The notes under the pieces were generated by a model. That model had not been told where the DNA came from, did no database searches, and was given only the letters and a program-made list of their open reading frames with translations. Of a stretch of DNA of 64,000 bases, positions 11,866 through 23,345 are shown piece after piece (positions within the stretch are counted from its first letter, which is position 1; every line of letters begins with the position of its first letter). A program made the translations under genes and the position numbers. The DNA lies in assembly GCA_964017185.1 (NCBI GenBank), contig OZ024877.1:320501-384500 (forward strand), in the 5' to 3' direction. Origin of the DNA: Rugalucina vietnamica. Its lineage: Eukaryota > Mollusca > Bivalvia > Lucinida > Lucinidae.

Positions 11866-13000
11866 AACCGTTTTTCTGGTGTAGGAGGGGCTATGCCACA
11901 GAAATTGCCAAATACGTTTTGAAATCCACGAATCCTGGTTTGGAGTTTTGCCTTAAATTCTATGACGAGACACTTACAGCTAATAAGAGGAATGAATGCC
12001 CACATTTATTTCATGATTATTATTTTTAAGTAGGTAATCCAACATTTGCGCGAGATCAGACATCATCTTGATCTCTCGCATTTGACGCTTTAGATTGTGG
12101 TATATAGCCGGGTTGGACTAAAAGCGGCAGACAAAGAATACAAGAGCATCCCGCATGAATTTCCCAGATCCCAATGGTCAACTGGGACAGATTAGTGTGT
12201 GAAGCACTACCTGTCAGTGACAATGGCTAACACAATAGAATGTATATTATAATCTTCCTGTGATCATCCACGTGCTACAGCTTGGTCATTAGCTAAGTTA
12301 TTAAAGTCGTTAAGATATAGTGGTACCGAAATTAATACTTGTGATTGTCAAGGTGGTGTTATGATAATCTAATATTCATATGACCATTCGTCCCAATTCC
12401 CCGCTTCCAGGGCGTTTTCGAGCTATCTAACTACACAGGTACACATGGTGTTTTTGTGTTTTAAATGACCAGTCCTGTGCGTTTTAACACATTTTACATT
12501 CGATCAAACTTCACCGTCTCATGTTCATATACAGCTGTTACACTAATTATTATACTGTTATAATACATTAACCAAGTTCTTTCTCATTCAAATGTAAATT
12601 GTGTCAATTTTATATTTCATGCAGTTTGCATTTAAACTTCATGCAGTTTGCGTTTTAATTTCATGCAGTTTGCGTTTTAATTTCATGTGGTCGGACCATA
12701 ACACAAACTTGAAATTAAAAACGGCTGCCATAACAATCTACTGTAAAGCTTGTCTTTGATACACAATTTTAACTTAACAGTTGTTGAAAATGTTGGATTC
12801 CTTTTGATTTAACATGATTTATATTGTTTTATTTTTTCTGTTTGTTTTATTGTTATTGTTTGTGTACAATCAGTTTTTTATTCGAATAAAAGTGCGAAGA
12901 AAGAAATGATTTCGTTTCACTATTTTATATAATTACTTAAACAAAACATGACGTTAGTCCCAGACGCCAGCAGGGCGAAAAGTCATGTCATAGCACTGTT
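11866..13000. other. 3' flank of the CUB/LDLa gene, nothing recognised
   Basis: AT-rich sequence with AATAAA signals, for example near 12885, plus one short tandem repeat listed separately. No gene seen. Confidence 0.4.
12616..12690. repeat. 22-bp tandem repeat, about three copies
   Basis: The unit TTCATGCAGTTTGCGTTTTAAT is repeated head to tail with small changes and a broken fourth copy. Confidence 0.7.
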
Positions 13001-13004
13001 GTGT

Positions 13005-13140
13005 GGTGGTGTAATAGATAGCCTATTCGCTAAAGCAATCAAAAGGGTGTGGGTTCGAAACCCGGCTGGTACATATGCCTGTCATGTTGGTGACAAATGT
13101 TCACCCTGACGTAATAAAGTGCATTATTATTATTATTACT
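13005..13140 (+). repeat. tRNA-derived SINE
   Basis: An A-box-like TGGTGTAATAGATAGCC and a B box GGGTTCGAAACCC are followed by an unrelated body and a tail of ATT repeats (TTATTATTATTATTA), the usual layout of a SINE. Confidence 0.65.
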
Positions 13141-13344
13141 ACAATTTTTATGCATCCTTCACATTCCATAGTTGTGTTTACTATTTGGTTCAATGATGGT
13201 AACTGGCAGTAACTGTTTATTTCTGCACTAGCCAAACAATGAGACCATGTCCTCGGAACTGAGATCTCTCTACGTTAATAGTCGTTAATAGTCGGTTTTC
13301 CAATTTCGCAATATATGGTGGTTTGTTTAGCAAATTAGAAACAA

Positions 13345-13556
13345 TCCAGTTTTGTTTGTTTGTTTTGAGGCTTAACGTCCCAGTCAACAATTCTTTAGTT
13401 ATGTCGGGACGGAGCTAACTCTTCTTCGGTTTTAACCAGTACTGTAGGCAGTCAATGTGTCTTGCTCAAGGACACAACACGGTGCCGCTTGTGAGGATCG
13501 AACCCAGGACCTCTCGATTCGGAGTCCGATGCTCTACCACTACGCCACCGTGCTCC
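13345..13556 (-). repeat. tRNA-derived SINE (CCTTGAGCAA core)
   Basis: On the minus strand the tRNA-like head (GGCGTAGTGGTAGAGCATC, then GGGTTCGATCC) is followed by the core GTGTCCTTGAGCAAGACAC. The copy at 30155-30385 has the same order. This arrangement is common in metazoan SINEs, including molluscs. Confidence 0.7.
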
Positions 13557-14051
13557 CTCAATGTTTTGCTACAACAGTATTGAAATAATTGAGGGATTTT
13601 TAAATTTATTTCCGACGTTTATATCTGGAACCTAATTGTGAGATATAGTTGTCTGTTTTGACCGTATAAAATGGTTTCGGGGAGAGAGGCTATATCTCCA
13701 TACACGAATAGCGACAGTTCTTGAGCAGCAACTTCCGATTCAAGGTAAAATAGCTCATTCAAGTACCACACGTTTTCGTTCAAAAGTATAGTTTTTGAAC
13801 TCGATGCATCATTCAGTGAAAGTGAAGGAAACCACGGGTAACTAGAATTATATGATAAGTATGCAAGAGTTGATAAAACAGTGTAAAGTACTTCTAAACT
13901 AAATATTTTGTATACGTCTGGGTTTGGTAAAGAAATGATAAATAAACATGATAAGTTTAAGGTATGTATTTAGCGTGATATGACTATGGCAGACTATGAC
14001 AATTTTACATCAAATACATGCGCGTGTAAGAACAAGCTAAGGTAGAGACGC

Positions 14052-14097
14052 ATCATGTAAAGCCAAATACACCAGTACTTGATGGCAATACAGTCAT
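14052..14097 (-). promoter_or_regulatory. SECIS element of deiodinase gene A
   Basis: Minus strand reads ATGA-C-TGTATTGCC, a 19-base loop containing AA, then GGCTTTACA-TGAT. ATGA and TGAT form the kink-turn quartet bound by SBP2; seven of nine stem positions pair. It starts about 385 bases after the stop codon and recruits the selenocysteine machinery to the in-frame UGA. The same hairpin follows the other two deiodinase genes. Confidence 0.85.
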
Positions 14098-14480
14098 TAA
14101 ATTCACATACTCAGAGTGTTTCTACAGCGTACATGAATTTAAGATAAAATTGTCTGACAGCACAAAGATGATGTATATAGGTATATAGTTTTTCTATATT
14201 TATGTAAAATACATGTATAACTAAACAAAAGGTATGAACAGACTATATTATTAGTCAAAACTATATTTTTAAGAATGAGGTAAACATTGAACAGATATTT
14301 GATTGTAAAGCCTTTAGTTTCAGACGTTTTATCCTAGACAGTGACCATTTATCACTAGCGCTGAACGATGAAGAAAACGTAAGCAATAGAAAATAGTAGA
14401 CTCAAACCTGTTTGTTTATTAAACACGAAAGTTTCTAGTTCTACTGTTGTAAAACGAAAATTAAAACTATACAATAAGTC

Positions 14481-15221
14481 TTAGTGTCTTTTTACATAAT
14501 TTTCTAGCCATTCTCTAACACGTTGTGGGCTGTAGTCTCTAAAAGGTCCCAAACCTTTCAACTTAACTACGCCATTTTCTATGATATAAAGCGCTTCTGG
14601 ATGTGCGGCGTACTGGTAGATACCTTCATCTTCCATCGTATCCAGAAGAATGGGACAAGGGACACCGTAATCTTCCAACATCTTAGCGGCAGCAATACGG
14701 TCATCGATGGTTTTATGTTGATGTATGTCATATTTTCCGCCAGGTTGATGCCAACCATCTAGAGGATGAGCCTCCTTAATATAGATAGTAACAAAATTAG
14801 CATGTTTATCGAAATCGGTCACAACTTTGTTAAATTGGTCCAACGACGACATGAACGGCCCTCAGGAACAACTACCAAAGTTGACGACAAGAGGACGTCC
14901 AACTTTTTCAAAGTCTAGCAGCTTCTTTCTCACGTTTTGAAGAGTAAGAATATTTATATTTGGAGCTTTTTGTCCAACTGATATTGCGCAGGACAAATGT
15001 AGATACTGGGTCCATACCATTTGCAGAAACGACTTGTATGATACGCCAACTCGGAATCCTTTCTTAAGAAATTTCCTGGGCACCTTCTGAGGAATAATAT
15101 TCTCTGGGAGCGCTTGCAATATGATTAGAACGACATCAAATACCGCGCACATACATGTTCCAAAAACAGCCCAGACCAGAGCTCGAACGGCACAGAGAGA
15201 TTTTCGTAGTATTCCCACCAT
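14481..15221 (-). CDS. Iodothyronine deiodinase-like selenoprotein (gene A)
   Basis: Predicted 246-residue thioredoxin-fold membrane selenoenzyme that would remove iodine from iodothyronines. The frame is read through a TGA at 14862-14864 as selenocysteine 120, in NFGSCS-U-GPFM (family usual NFGSCT-U-PPFM). Residues 10-37 form a membrane anchor. Later family blocks are present: YIKEAHPLDGW, HKTIDDRIAAA, CPILLDTMEDEG, AAHPEALYIIENGVVKLKGLGP and VREWLENYV. Coding is in one exon, as in vertebrate DIO3. The start MVGIL aligns with MAGIL in genes B and C. A likely 3' splice site (TTCTTTTACAG) 56 bases upstream suggests an intron in the 5' UTR. Substrate is inferred from family; some invertebrate deiodinases act differently. 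Confidence 0.9.
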
Positions 15222-15624
15222 GGTTCACCAGGGAGGTGCGTTCCTTTCTTTAAACACATACAGTACTAGGCTTTGTTCTGTAAAAGAATGGAGTGTATCA
15301 TTAGAACAAATATAAATATCAAAGACAATGACATGCAGACACCAATTCCATTTACATGAAACATTCCAAATGACAAATTAAGGATCATCGGGACAAACAA
15401 AATAGCGAAACAAGGGGAAATGAAAATCAAGTATTACAATGCACAACACGTTACAGAAAAGAAAACGCAGATCAATATCGACTTCTCTCTCTTGAATTAT
15501 TCCTTGGCAAACAGTTCAACCCTTTTGTAATTGTCTCTAGCTACAAATCCGTTTAAGGTATCATCGGAATCTGACCAGTACGGACTGGGATTTTAATAAA
15601 AATACAAATGCAATGTGAGTGACG

Positions 15625-16410
15625 GAAATAAAAATAAAACTGAGATCCTTTAATAGCAGTGAACATAATGAGAAAGAGGTTGGGCCATACCGCGGTTTCG
15701 GCTACTTAAGCCTCTTCAGTGACCCTATAGATTTTTGCAACATGGAGCCACAGAGAATTATTGTAATTTTGTATCTTTCAACAGGGTAGTCGATACTAAG
15801 AATAGTATAATCCAAATCGGGTCAAATATATTTAACGTTGGTTAGAAAATGAATCTAAACCTACCCACCATGTATTTACTTTATGAAGGAAATCCTGCCA
15901 TATCCTCTCTGAGTTTCGTGTGTTTACTCAAATATACCCTTTATATACATGAATTATCAAAGGAACACCAATGTTCTCAAAACTGACCAGCGTATTGATA
16001 AAGGCAAGGCTATATCGGTTAAATTACTTAAAGGTCACTGTGTGATATAAACATAACTTGACCACTATCTAAGGACATAACATTAGTTATGACCTTTGTG
16101 TATGTTCTATGAAATCTGACAAGGAAGTGATGCCTATCATCTAAACATTAATTAACATCAGATTTGGGTAGTGCCAGAGTAAAGTTATTATCGGTTTAGA
16201 TTCATTTTTAGCCGACGTTCAAATGTATTTGGCCCTGACTGCCATTTTGAGAGATACAAAATTACAGTTATTCTCTTTGGCTCCATGCTGCCAAATATTT
16301 GTGGTCACTGAAGAGGCTTGAGTAGCTGAAACCGCAGTATGGCCCGTCCCTTTTCTCGTGAATTGGTTCGCTGCTCTTAAAGGATCTGTTTTATTTTTAT
16401 TCGAGTTACT
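15625..16410. mobile_element. Foldback element, ATCCTTTAAGAGCAGTG family
   Basis: The two arms (about 15628-15865 and 16190-16405) are inverted copies of about 220 bp. Each carries GATCCTTTAA, GGGCCATACCGCGGTTTCGG, CTCTTCAGTGACC and, inward, TAAACCGATAA-like sequence. Related arms occur at 33850, 37503-38100 and 59955-60505, and a scrap at 19306. No coding capacity. Confidence 0.65.
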
Positions 16411-16559
16411 ATACTGTTATTTGTTTATTCTTGGGCCAGTAATGTCCGCCAAATATAGCAGAAGTTTAGAGTTACATACACTGAAGTGGTAAAGGTTGAT
16501 ACTACTCTTTGGCTTGTAAGCTAAATCTCAGCAATTATGAGCCTTACTTATCATGGACT

Positions 16560-16955
16560 GCATTGATTGTCCTTGATGCTTCATTGACTATTTAGAGATT
16601 CACCACGAGAACCGAACATCTAACTAAATGTTGCGAACCACTGCAGAAGATGGATTTAAGCCCACAGTAATTTAACAATATATTATCCAAGGCGCTACTT
16701 CTGCTGTGGTTCTATTTATTTTGTGTTTTGGAGTCGAATTTTCGTGCTGTTTGAACTTTATGTAAGTTCTCATAGTTTTAGTTAAGTTCGGGTAATTGAG
16801 TGGCCGCCTATTGGGAATTAGCTGCTCACTCGGCTTACGACGTGTTTTCTAAGTATTAGTACCTAATTGTCAACTAAGTTTTTCCCACCTCGGTTTTTTA
16901 TGTGTGATTTTCTTTCTGATTGCGTCTTTTCCTGATCATTGCCTTTTTAATTAAA
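16560..16955 (+). mobile_element. PLE 3' fragment
   Basis: It matches the 3' untranslated part of the Penelope-like family seen whole at 48831-50278: GAGATTCACCACGAG, AACCACTGCAGAAG, GTGGCCGCCTATTGGGAA, and the terminal CTGATCATTGCC. It is 5'-truncated and diverged. Confidence 0.65.
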
Positions 16956-16972
16956 ACAGCAGTCGCGCATTA

Positions 16973-17522
16973 GCGTATCAGTGAAACGCGCGCCGGGCGT
17001 GTTGAAAAAATTGCAAAAATTCCATATACCCCAGACGCACGTCGGAGACATGTCCAAAACGCGTTACGAGTACGTCGGATACGCTTGGTGTACGTCCGGC
17101 GTCGCTTAAACCCGTCGCACGTTTCGTGCGCGTTTGGGATCAAAAGGTTTTTAAACATGCTTAAAAATACGTTGAATGCGCTTCGAACGCGTTTGGTGCA
17201 CGTTTTAGGCACGTCAGTGTACGCTACACTGCGCGTTCCGATTTTATGAGATATTGCTTCAGTAGCGTGGCCAAGCGTGTGTGAGACGCGTGTTGAACGC
17301 TTGCTGCGCGTCTATGGCGTGTGCTTAGCGTGTCTGGGACGTAACACAACAGTACTCTAAAACTTTAAGATTTTTATACGTCCGGCACACGCCTCGGTCC
17401 CGCGCTAATGTGTGACTGCTAAAGCGAGTTAAAGGTACAAATTATTTTTTATACATCCAAAATCTTCAGCGTGTTGAGATTTTTCGTACGTGATTTCGGC
17501 GCGCGTATGTGTTATACGCTAA
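16973..17522. mobile_element. CpG-rich TIR element, copy 1
   Basis: Ends are inverted: AGCGTATCAGTGAAACGCGC with CGCCGGGCGTGTTG at the left, and a CGCGCGTATGTGTTATACGCT-like end at the right. The interior is full of CGT/ACG words and the recurring ACGCTTGGTGTACG. A shorter relative lies at 39194-39468. No coding capacity; the long minus-strand frame here is compositional. Confidence 0.6.
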
Positions 17523-17524
17523 TG

Positions 17525-18190
17525 TGATGGAATAGCCTCTCTTGGCAGAATACGTTGGTGCAACGCATTAGCGGCATCTGGAGTGCTAGTAATATGCAAA
17601 TTAGAAACTCGAAACTTTGTGAATCGAGTAAGTGTTGACTTAAAAGCGCAGTAAATCACCCTTGGTGGATGAGCATGATTTTCCACCGATGGGGTTTAGC
17701 TGTAGCTTGGCTCGGTTGTTCGTTACATTTGGCGGCAGCGGCGGGATAATGACAACTGCCTTACCCATGTAGTTCCGGCGAGTCTTCTCGGTGGGGGAAG
17801 TAATGTGACGGGATAGCCTCCCTTGTAATATGCAAATTTAGAACTCGAAACTTTGTGAAGCGAGTAAGTGTAGAGTATATAGCGCAGTAAACCACCCTTG
17901 GTGGGTGAGCATGCTTTTTCACCGACGGGGTTTCTGTGGCTCGGCTCGGCTGTTCGTTACGTTTGGTGGCAGCGGTGGGATAATGACAACTGCCAGACCA
18001 GATTTGCCTTACCCATGTGTTCCCAGGCATCTGGGGTGCTAGTAATATGCAAATTAGAAACTCGAAACTTTTTGAATCGAGTAAGTGTTAACTACATGTA
18101 TATAGCGCAGTAAACCACCCTTGGTGGATGAGTATGCTTTTCCACCGACGGTCTTTAGCTGTGGCTTGGCTCGGTTGTTCGTTACACTAA
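17525..18190. repeat. Three tandem units of about 230 bp
   Basis: Units begin TAATATGCAAATT near 17590, 17825 and 18047 and share GAAACTCGAAACTTT, CCACCCTTGGTGG, TTTTCCACCGA and CTCGG(T/C)TGTTCGTTAC. Spacing is 235 then 222 bp. The first two units also carry GGCAGCGG(C/T)GGGATAATGACAA. They follow directly on the CpG-rich element. Confidence 0.75.
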
Positions 18191-19443
18191 TGTGTGAATG
18201 CTGTTTAAGCTAAATTACGGCTTTGGAACTGTCAATGTTTATCCTTTTGTATTTACGCATCTGTCCGCGTTAACCAGTCGTAACCTTAATGAACGAAAAA
18301 TATATAACACTTCAATCAATGACACAGTTTGAACAGCAATGTCAGTCCCTATTGCAGTGTGAGTATCTAGTGTTTGTTCACGTACGCAATAACATTGCAA
18401 ATAAAAAGATGACTTAAAATGAGAACATTGGAGGGGTGTCCGAAAACTGCGTAGATGGCATGAACTATTTTTATTGGCAACAAATAGAAAAGATGGAAAA
18501 GAAGTAACTTTCGAAAGAGGTATTGAATGTCGAATGGTGAGGTTGAATGAAATGATTCAGAGTTTGTTAGTCTTGTTTTCGTTATCTGTTATTCCCACTG
18601 CAAAACCAAATGACATTTATATTCAACATGGTCAATAAACTTTTCCTAAATTAACAAATACGTATACTCGAACGTCAACAATATAGGTATCGTAGTGTTC
18701 ATACATTATAAAATGGTCATTTATGTTTCCATACCGACACAAATATCATAATTACAACACGTTTTGACCATTATTTATATGACATACAAATATAGAAATC
18801 AAATAACCAACTTAGCACGTCATACTGTGCTGTCATAGCAACAGTAATTGCAGATATTTGTAGCTAAGATCAGTGTATATGTAATGTAATAAACACTCCA
18901 TATACAATCTGTAGAATTTATCTAAATATAAATTCAACAATAAAGACATAAGTAGTATCTGAAAATGCTCCGGACAGCCCTCGTGCTTGCAATCAAATGT
19001 AATAAATGGAATGTCTTACAGTGGATTACCTTGAACGTTGATATATATTTTAACTCGGGGTATTCTATTCAGAACATCAAAGAAAAAGAAATGATTCTTC
19101 GGACTAGGTAAGTTTAGTAAGTTATGTATTTATTTACAATAAAATCATTATCAATTTTACAGATCTTATAACATGTTTTATAAGTAAATACTGACACCAT
19201 CAATGAAGCGATGTTTCCATGTTATGTAAATTGTTTTAGGTGTAACATTTGGGACAATCTGAACCCGAAATGACATAAGCTTTATATACAGCAGTACAAA
19301 TAAAAATTAAGACTGAGATCCTTTAAAAGAAGTAAACACATTGACGAGAAAGGGTGCTAAGAAACATATTGCCATGCCACTTTAAATTACGTAAAAGCTC
19401 TTCAACTACTTTGATCATGTTGGTTTCAACATTAATTTTTCAG
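18191..19443. other. 5' flank of deiodinase gene B
   Basis: No gene seen. A scrap of the ATCCTTTAAGAG repeat lies at 19306-19355. The segment ends at the proposed splice acceptor (TTAATTTTTCAG) in the 5' UTR of gene B. Confidence 0.4.
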
Positions 19444-19500
19444 ACTACAGACAGTTATCATATGAACAAAGAAAAAGTTAGCAAGGTCGTCAGATCAACC

Positions 19501-20244
19501 ATGGCGGGGATTCTAACGACAATTCGTTGCGGCGTACAAGCCCTGCTATTTGCTTTTGCCATGACATGTGGCCTTGCTATAGGCAATATCCTTCTGAAGC
19601 TGGTGCGGATGTTGCCAGAACAGTTGATTCCAAAACAATTGCCGGAGAAATTTCGGAAGCAGAATTTTGATTTTGGTGTATCATACAAATCTTTTCTTAT
19701 GGTACTCCGGTTTAAGTACCTCCATTTTTCGTGCCCGACGGCAGTGGGACGTAAGGCTCCAAATATAAACATTTTAACACTTGATAACGTGAAAAAGAAG
19801 CTACTAGACTTTGAGAAAGCAGGGCGTCCTCTAGTTGTCAACTTCGGGAGTTGTTCCTGAGGTCCGTTCATGTCGTCGTTGGACCAATTAAACAAAATTG
19901 TGACCGACTTCGACAAATACGCTGACTTTGTTACTATCTACATTAAGGAGGCACATCCACTAGACGGGTGGTATATACCAGGTGGGACAGACGTTGACAT
20001 TCATCATCATAAGACGATAGATGACCGCATCGCAGCTGCTAAACTTTTGAAGGGTTGGGGAGTAACCTGTCCTATACTTGTAGATACGATGGAAGATGAA
20101 GGTATCTACCAGTACGCCGCACATCCAGAAGCGCTTTATATAATAGAAAATGGCGTAGTTAAGTTGAAAGGGTTAGGACCATTTAGTGACTATAATCCTG
20201 AACACGTCAGAGAATGGTTGGAACACTACGTAAAGAGACGCTAG
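19501..20244 (+). CDS. Iodothyronine deiodinase-like selenoprotein (gene B)
   Basis: Predicted 247-residue selenoenzyme, paralog of genes A and C. TGA at 19858-19860 is read as selenocysteine 120 in NFGSCS-U-GPFM. Family blocks are intact: anchor at residues 10-38, YIKEAHPLDGW, HKTIDDRIAAA, CPILVDTMEDEG and AAHPEALYIIENGVV. The start MAGIL aligns with the paralogs; an in-frame ATG at 19462 would add 13 residues (MNKEKVSKVVRST). A splice acceptor (TTTTTCAG) lies 57 bases upstream, as in A and C. Its SECIS is unusually far away, about 1.8 kb downstream, because a 484-bp direct duplication lies between. Read without selenocysteine, the protein would stop after 119 residues and lack its active site. 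Confidence 0.9.
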
Positions 20245-20318
20245 GTACCTGTGAGAAATGCATGTACAAGTCAAGCAGGACTCATCGACAATACTTAACC
20301 TCAAACACATTGAACTAT

Positions 20319-21250
20319 GGAAGGTCCATCGACTGTTATTCTTTTATGAAACATTTAAACCGGACTATACCCGACAGAAAGAAACGCAATGATGAGATTT
20401 TCCCATGAAGTTCTTCATTAATCACTAAAATTCGAAAGGTTGCATTTTCTTATTTCTAATCGAATCTTGTTAAAATTCACGTTTGGAGTACTAGAATCTC
20501 TGTTCGTTACGAATCTATAGAAGAAAACCATCAATACAACAGGCAAACATGTTTTGAATGTTATTATTAAACGGTACCATCAATTAAAGTTTCGGCTGTC
20601 TGTTTCAGTCTTGAAGCTGCAAGGTTTATCGAAGCTTCTGATGTTGAAATGATGCTGTTTGCCTTTAAAAATCCAATTCGATCGGCCATGACCGTATCAG
20701 ATCATTAAAATTATGCTTGAACATTTCGCTATTCATATGGTTTATCTCCGGTATGCAGTTGTTGTTGAAAATTGTGTCAAACGGCTTGTGAGCTACCAAG
20801 CTGGAAGGTCCATCGACTGTTATACTTTTATGAAACATTTAAACCGGACTATACCCGACAAAAAGAAGCGCAATGATGATATTTTCCCATCAGTGTTTCA
20901 TTAATCGCTAAAATTTAAAAAGTTGATTTTTCCTATTTCTAACTGAATCTTGTTAAAATTCACGTTTGGAGTTCTGGAATCTCTGTCTGTTACGAATCTT
21001 GAGAAGAAAAAAACATCAATGCAAAGTCAAACATTTTTTGAATGTAATAATATTATTATACGGTACCATCAAATCAAGTTTCGGCTGTCTGCTTCAGTCT
21101 TGAAGCTGCAAGGTTTATCGAAGCTTGTGATGTTGAAACGATGCTGTTTGCCTTTAAAATCCAATTCGATCGGCCATGACCGTATCAGATAATTAAAATT
21201 ATGCTTGAACATTTCGTGATTTATATGGTTTATCTCCGGTATGCAGTTGT
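20319..21250. repeat. 484-bp direct duplication in the 3' region of gene B
   Basis: Copy one spans about 20319-20764 and copy two about 20803-21250. Both start GGAAGGTCCATCGACTGTTA and end TTATCTCCGGTATGCAGTTGTT, with a few percent differences and small indels. Shared internal runs include AATTCACGTTTGGAGT and GATCGGCCATGACCGTATCAG. The duplication lengthens the stop-to-SECIS distance. Confidence 0.85.
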
Positions 21251-22047
21251 TTCACTGGGCATGATTCGGTTTCTTAAAAGACTACAAAATACGTTCGTCA
21301 AATGCTAAAATATAGTTTTCCAAGACGTCATATGCTCTTTCAAAACCCTCTTAGATGTATTCAAGGTTGAAGCTTGTTTTACTGATGTCACAACTTGGGA
21401 GCTGAGCAAGTAAATGAGCCGGTGTAAAGAGATGCGTTGGTTTTAGGAATCATTAGTGTGCCATTTCCAGTTGATCTCAAATTTCTGTTCCATGCTATGG
21501 CTGTCGGTGTCAGTAAATCGGATATATACTTTGGCGTAAGATTGTTCAAGGCATTGTACGTCAGAACAGCTTTATTATAGTTTATTCAATGCAATACTGA
21601 CATCCTGTCTAATTGCTGAAACATTTCCTCGAATAAATACTAGAGGGCTTTGAAAAACGCCCCACTAGTATAAATCGGTTATCAATTTGCTTAAAACTGG
21701 TTGAAATTGGGCTGATTTATACAAGACACATGATAAACGATATTTATTCATAAGGATTTGTTTGCTAAATTGTTTGCTAATACTGTTGTCTTGAGACGTA
21801 ACGTTTTTTTTTTCTTTCTGAAAAGCACAATCAGAAAAAAAAATATCATTACCTATGATCTTCATGAAACATGGATGAACGATACCCTTGCGTTTGTTAT
21901 TTTGTCAGGTATTTTTGGGAATAAAACATGTGAATGTTTGTTGTACATTACATGACATTTTCGTCTTTTTGTTTAAATCTAATGCTCACTAAACCATTAA
22001 CCTTATGTTTATATGCGAAATCAAATGCCTATAGAAAATGTGACTTA
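21251..22047. other. Probable remaining 3' UTR of gene B
   Basis: No other gene or repeat recognised. If the SECIS at 22048 serves gene B, this stretch must be transcribed with it. Confidence 0.4.
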
Positions 22048-22093
22048 ATGACTGTTTTGCCTACAAGTACTGCTGTATTTGGCTTTACATGAT
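22048..22093 (+). promoter_or_regulatory. SECIS element of deiodinase gene B
   Basis: Sequence is ATGA-C-TGTTTTGCC, a 19-base loop containing AA, then GGCTTTACA-TGAT. The loop (TACAAGTACTGCTGTATTT) closely matches that of gene A. Spacing of quartet, stem and AA is the same as in the other copies. It lies 1,804 bases after the stop codon. Confidence 0.82.
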
Positions 22094-22367
22094 ATATTCA
22101 TCTCTTCTAGTCATTTGCTTTAAGCATGTATGCATTTGGTGTTAGCTTTAATGTCGTAAATTCTCAGATCTATGTATGCAAATAAAATAAAATATTTTTG
22201 CTGTAAAGATTCGTTATCATCCTTGGTCGTTCGGCCAAACAACTAAATGGAGAAACAAAGATGACATTAGCCCGTGCCATTCCTACCAAAATAGTCTACT
22301 AGGCGTGCTATCTACTACAGCGACAAGACTAAGTGCCAAATACAAAGATCAGACAACAATAATCAAA

Positions 22368-23345
22368 AGGTACAAGTAGGCAATGATCAGGAAATGGCGC
22401 ATTCAGAAAGAAAATCCCACTCCAAATACTGAGGTGGGAAAAACCAAACTGACAATAAGGTACTTATTCTAAGAAAACACATCGTAAGCCGAGTGAGTAG
22501 CTATTACCCAAAAGGTGGCTACTCAGTTACCCAACCATAACTAAAAATATGAAAACGCACACAAGGTGCAAACAGCACAAAAATTCAACACCAAGAGAAA
22601 AGCAATGAGAACCAAAACAGAAGTCACGCCTTGGAACAATCAGTAATATAAAATTACTGGCGGGCTTAAACTAGTTTTACATGGCCATAACCTCACCCTA
22701 AGCTTCTGCAGTGGTTCACAACATTTAGTTATTTGTTCGGTTCTCTTGGTGAATTTCTAACTAGACAATGAATCATCAAAGACAAACAAATAAATCAAGA
22801 TTACCACCATGATGAATAAAAAACGAGGACACACATATTCAGTAAGATTCCTGGGGGTCCAATAACTTACTGAAAATCCGGAGCAAAAGAAAAAACACCA
22901 GTTGAATGGGCCCGTTGGGCCAAGCAACAGACAAGAAGCTCCGGCCCCAACCAACTAAAATGAATAGCTTTGTCTTGGCCATAATAGAGTCTGACGCCCG
23001 ACACACCGGCGTGCGTTCAAATAAGGCATAGTTATCAATCATGATTGGGTTAAAAACTAAGCATGCAGACTGTCGCATAACATTTAAGTTATATCCTACA
23101 CGTTTGCAATGTATAATAAATTTTCTAAACTGAAAAGTAAAACCATTCCTTCCTAAAAGTTTTTTTTTTAATTTATATACCAAGTCACCATAAAATTCTG
23201 GTTCCGAAAAGCGTCTTTAATCCAACATTAAATTTGGAAAATCAATTGATAGTGTCTGCGAGAAAATTTAGAAAATGTTCTTCAAAGTTTATGATACCGA
23301 TAGCCCTGCTGGAGAAGTTTGGCTCTTAAACATTTATTTCGCGTG
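22368..23345 (-). mobile_element. PLE copy, 5'-truncated
   Basis: In minus orientation it runs from the end of the RT thumb (GYNLNVMRQSACLVFNPIM) through the whole 3' UTR to the terminal GCCTACTTGTACC. It is older than the copies at 36 and 49 kb, and its SECIS-like hairpin near 22930-22983 is degraded. Confidence 0.75.

Noticed and set aside
14862-14864. TGA as a real stop giving a 119-residue protein with a second 123-residue gene after it
   Set aside because: Both sides align continuously to deiodinases, the same TGA occurs in three paralogs, and each has a downstream SECIS.
17761-18113. Coding frames on both strands in the triplicated unit
   Set aside because: Explained by tandem repetition; the frames are not conserved among the three units.
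20214-20904. Two similar small frames (GRSIDCY(S/T)FMKHLNRTIPD) as a duplicated gene
   Set aside because: They arise from the 484-bp duplication in the 3' region of gene B; one overlaps the deiodinase C-terminus and neither has gene signals.
22757-22954. Small frames such as LFILVGWGRSFLSVAWP repeated at several places
   Set aside because: They are the PLE 3' UTR read in an alternative frame, not separate genes.
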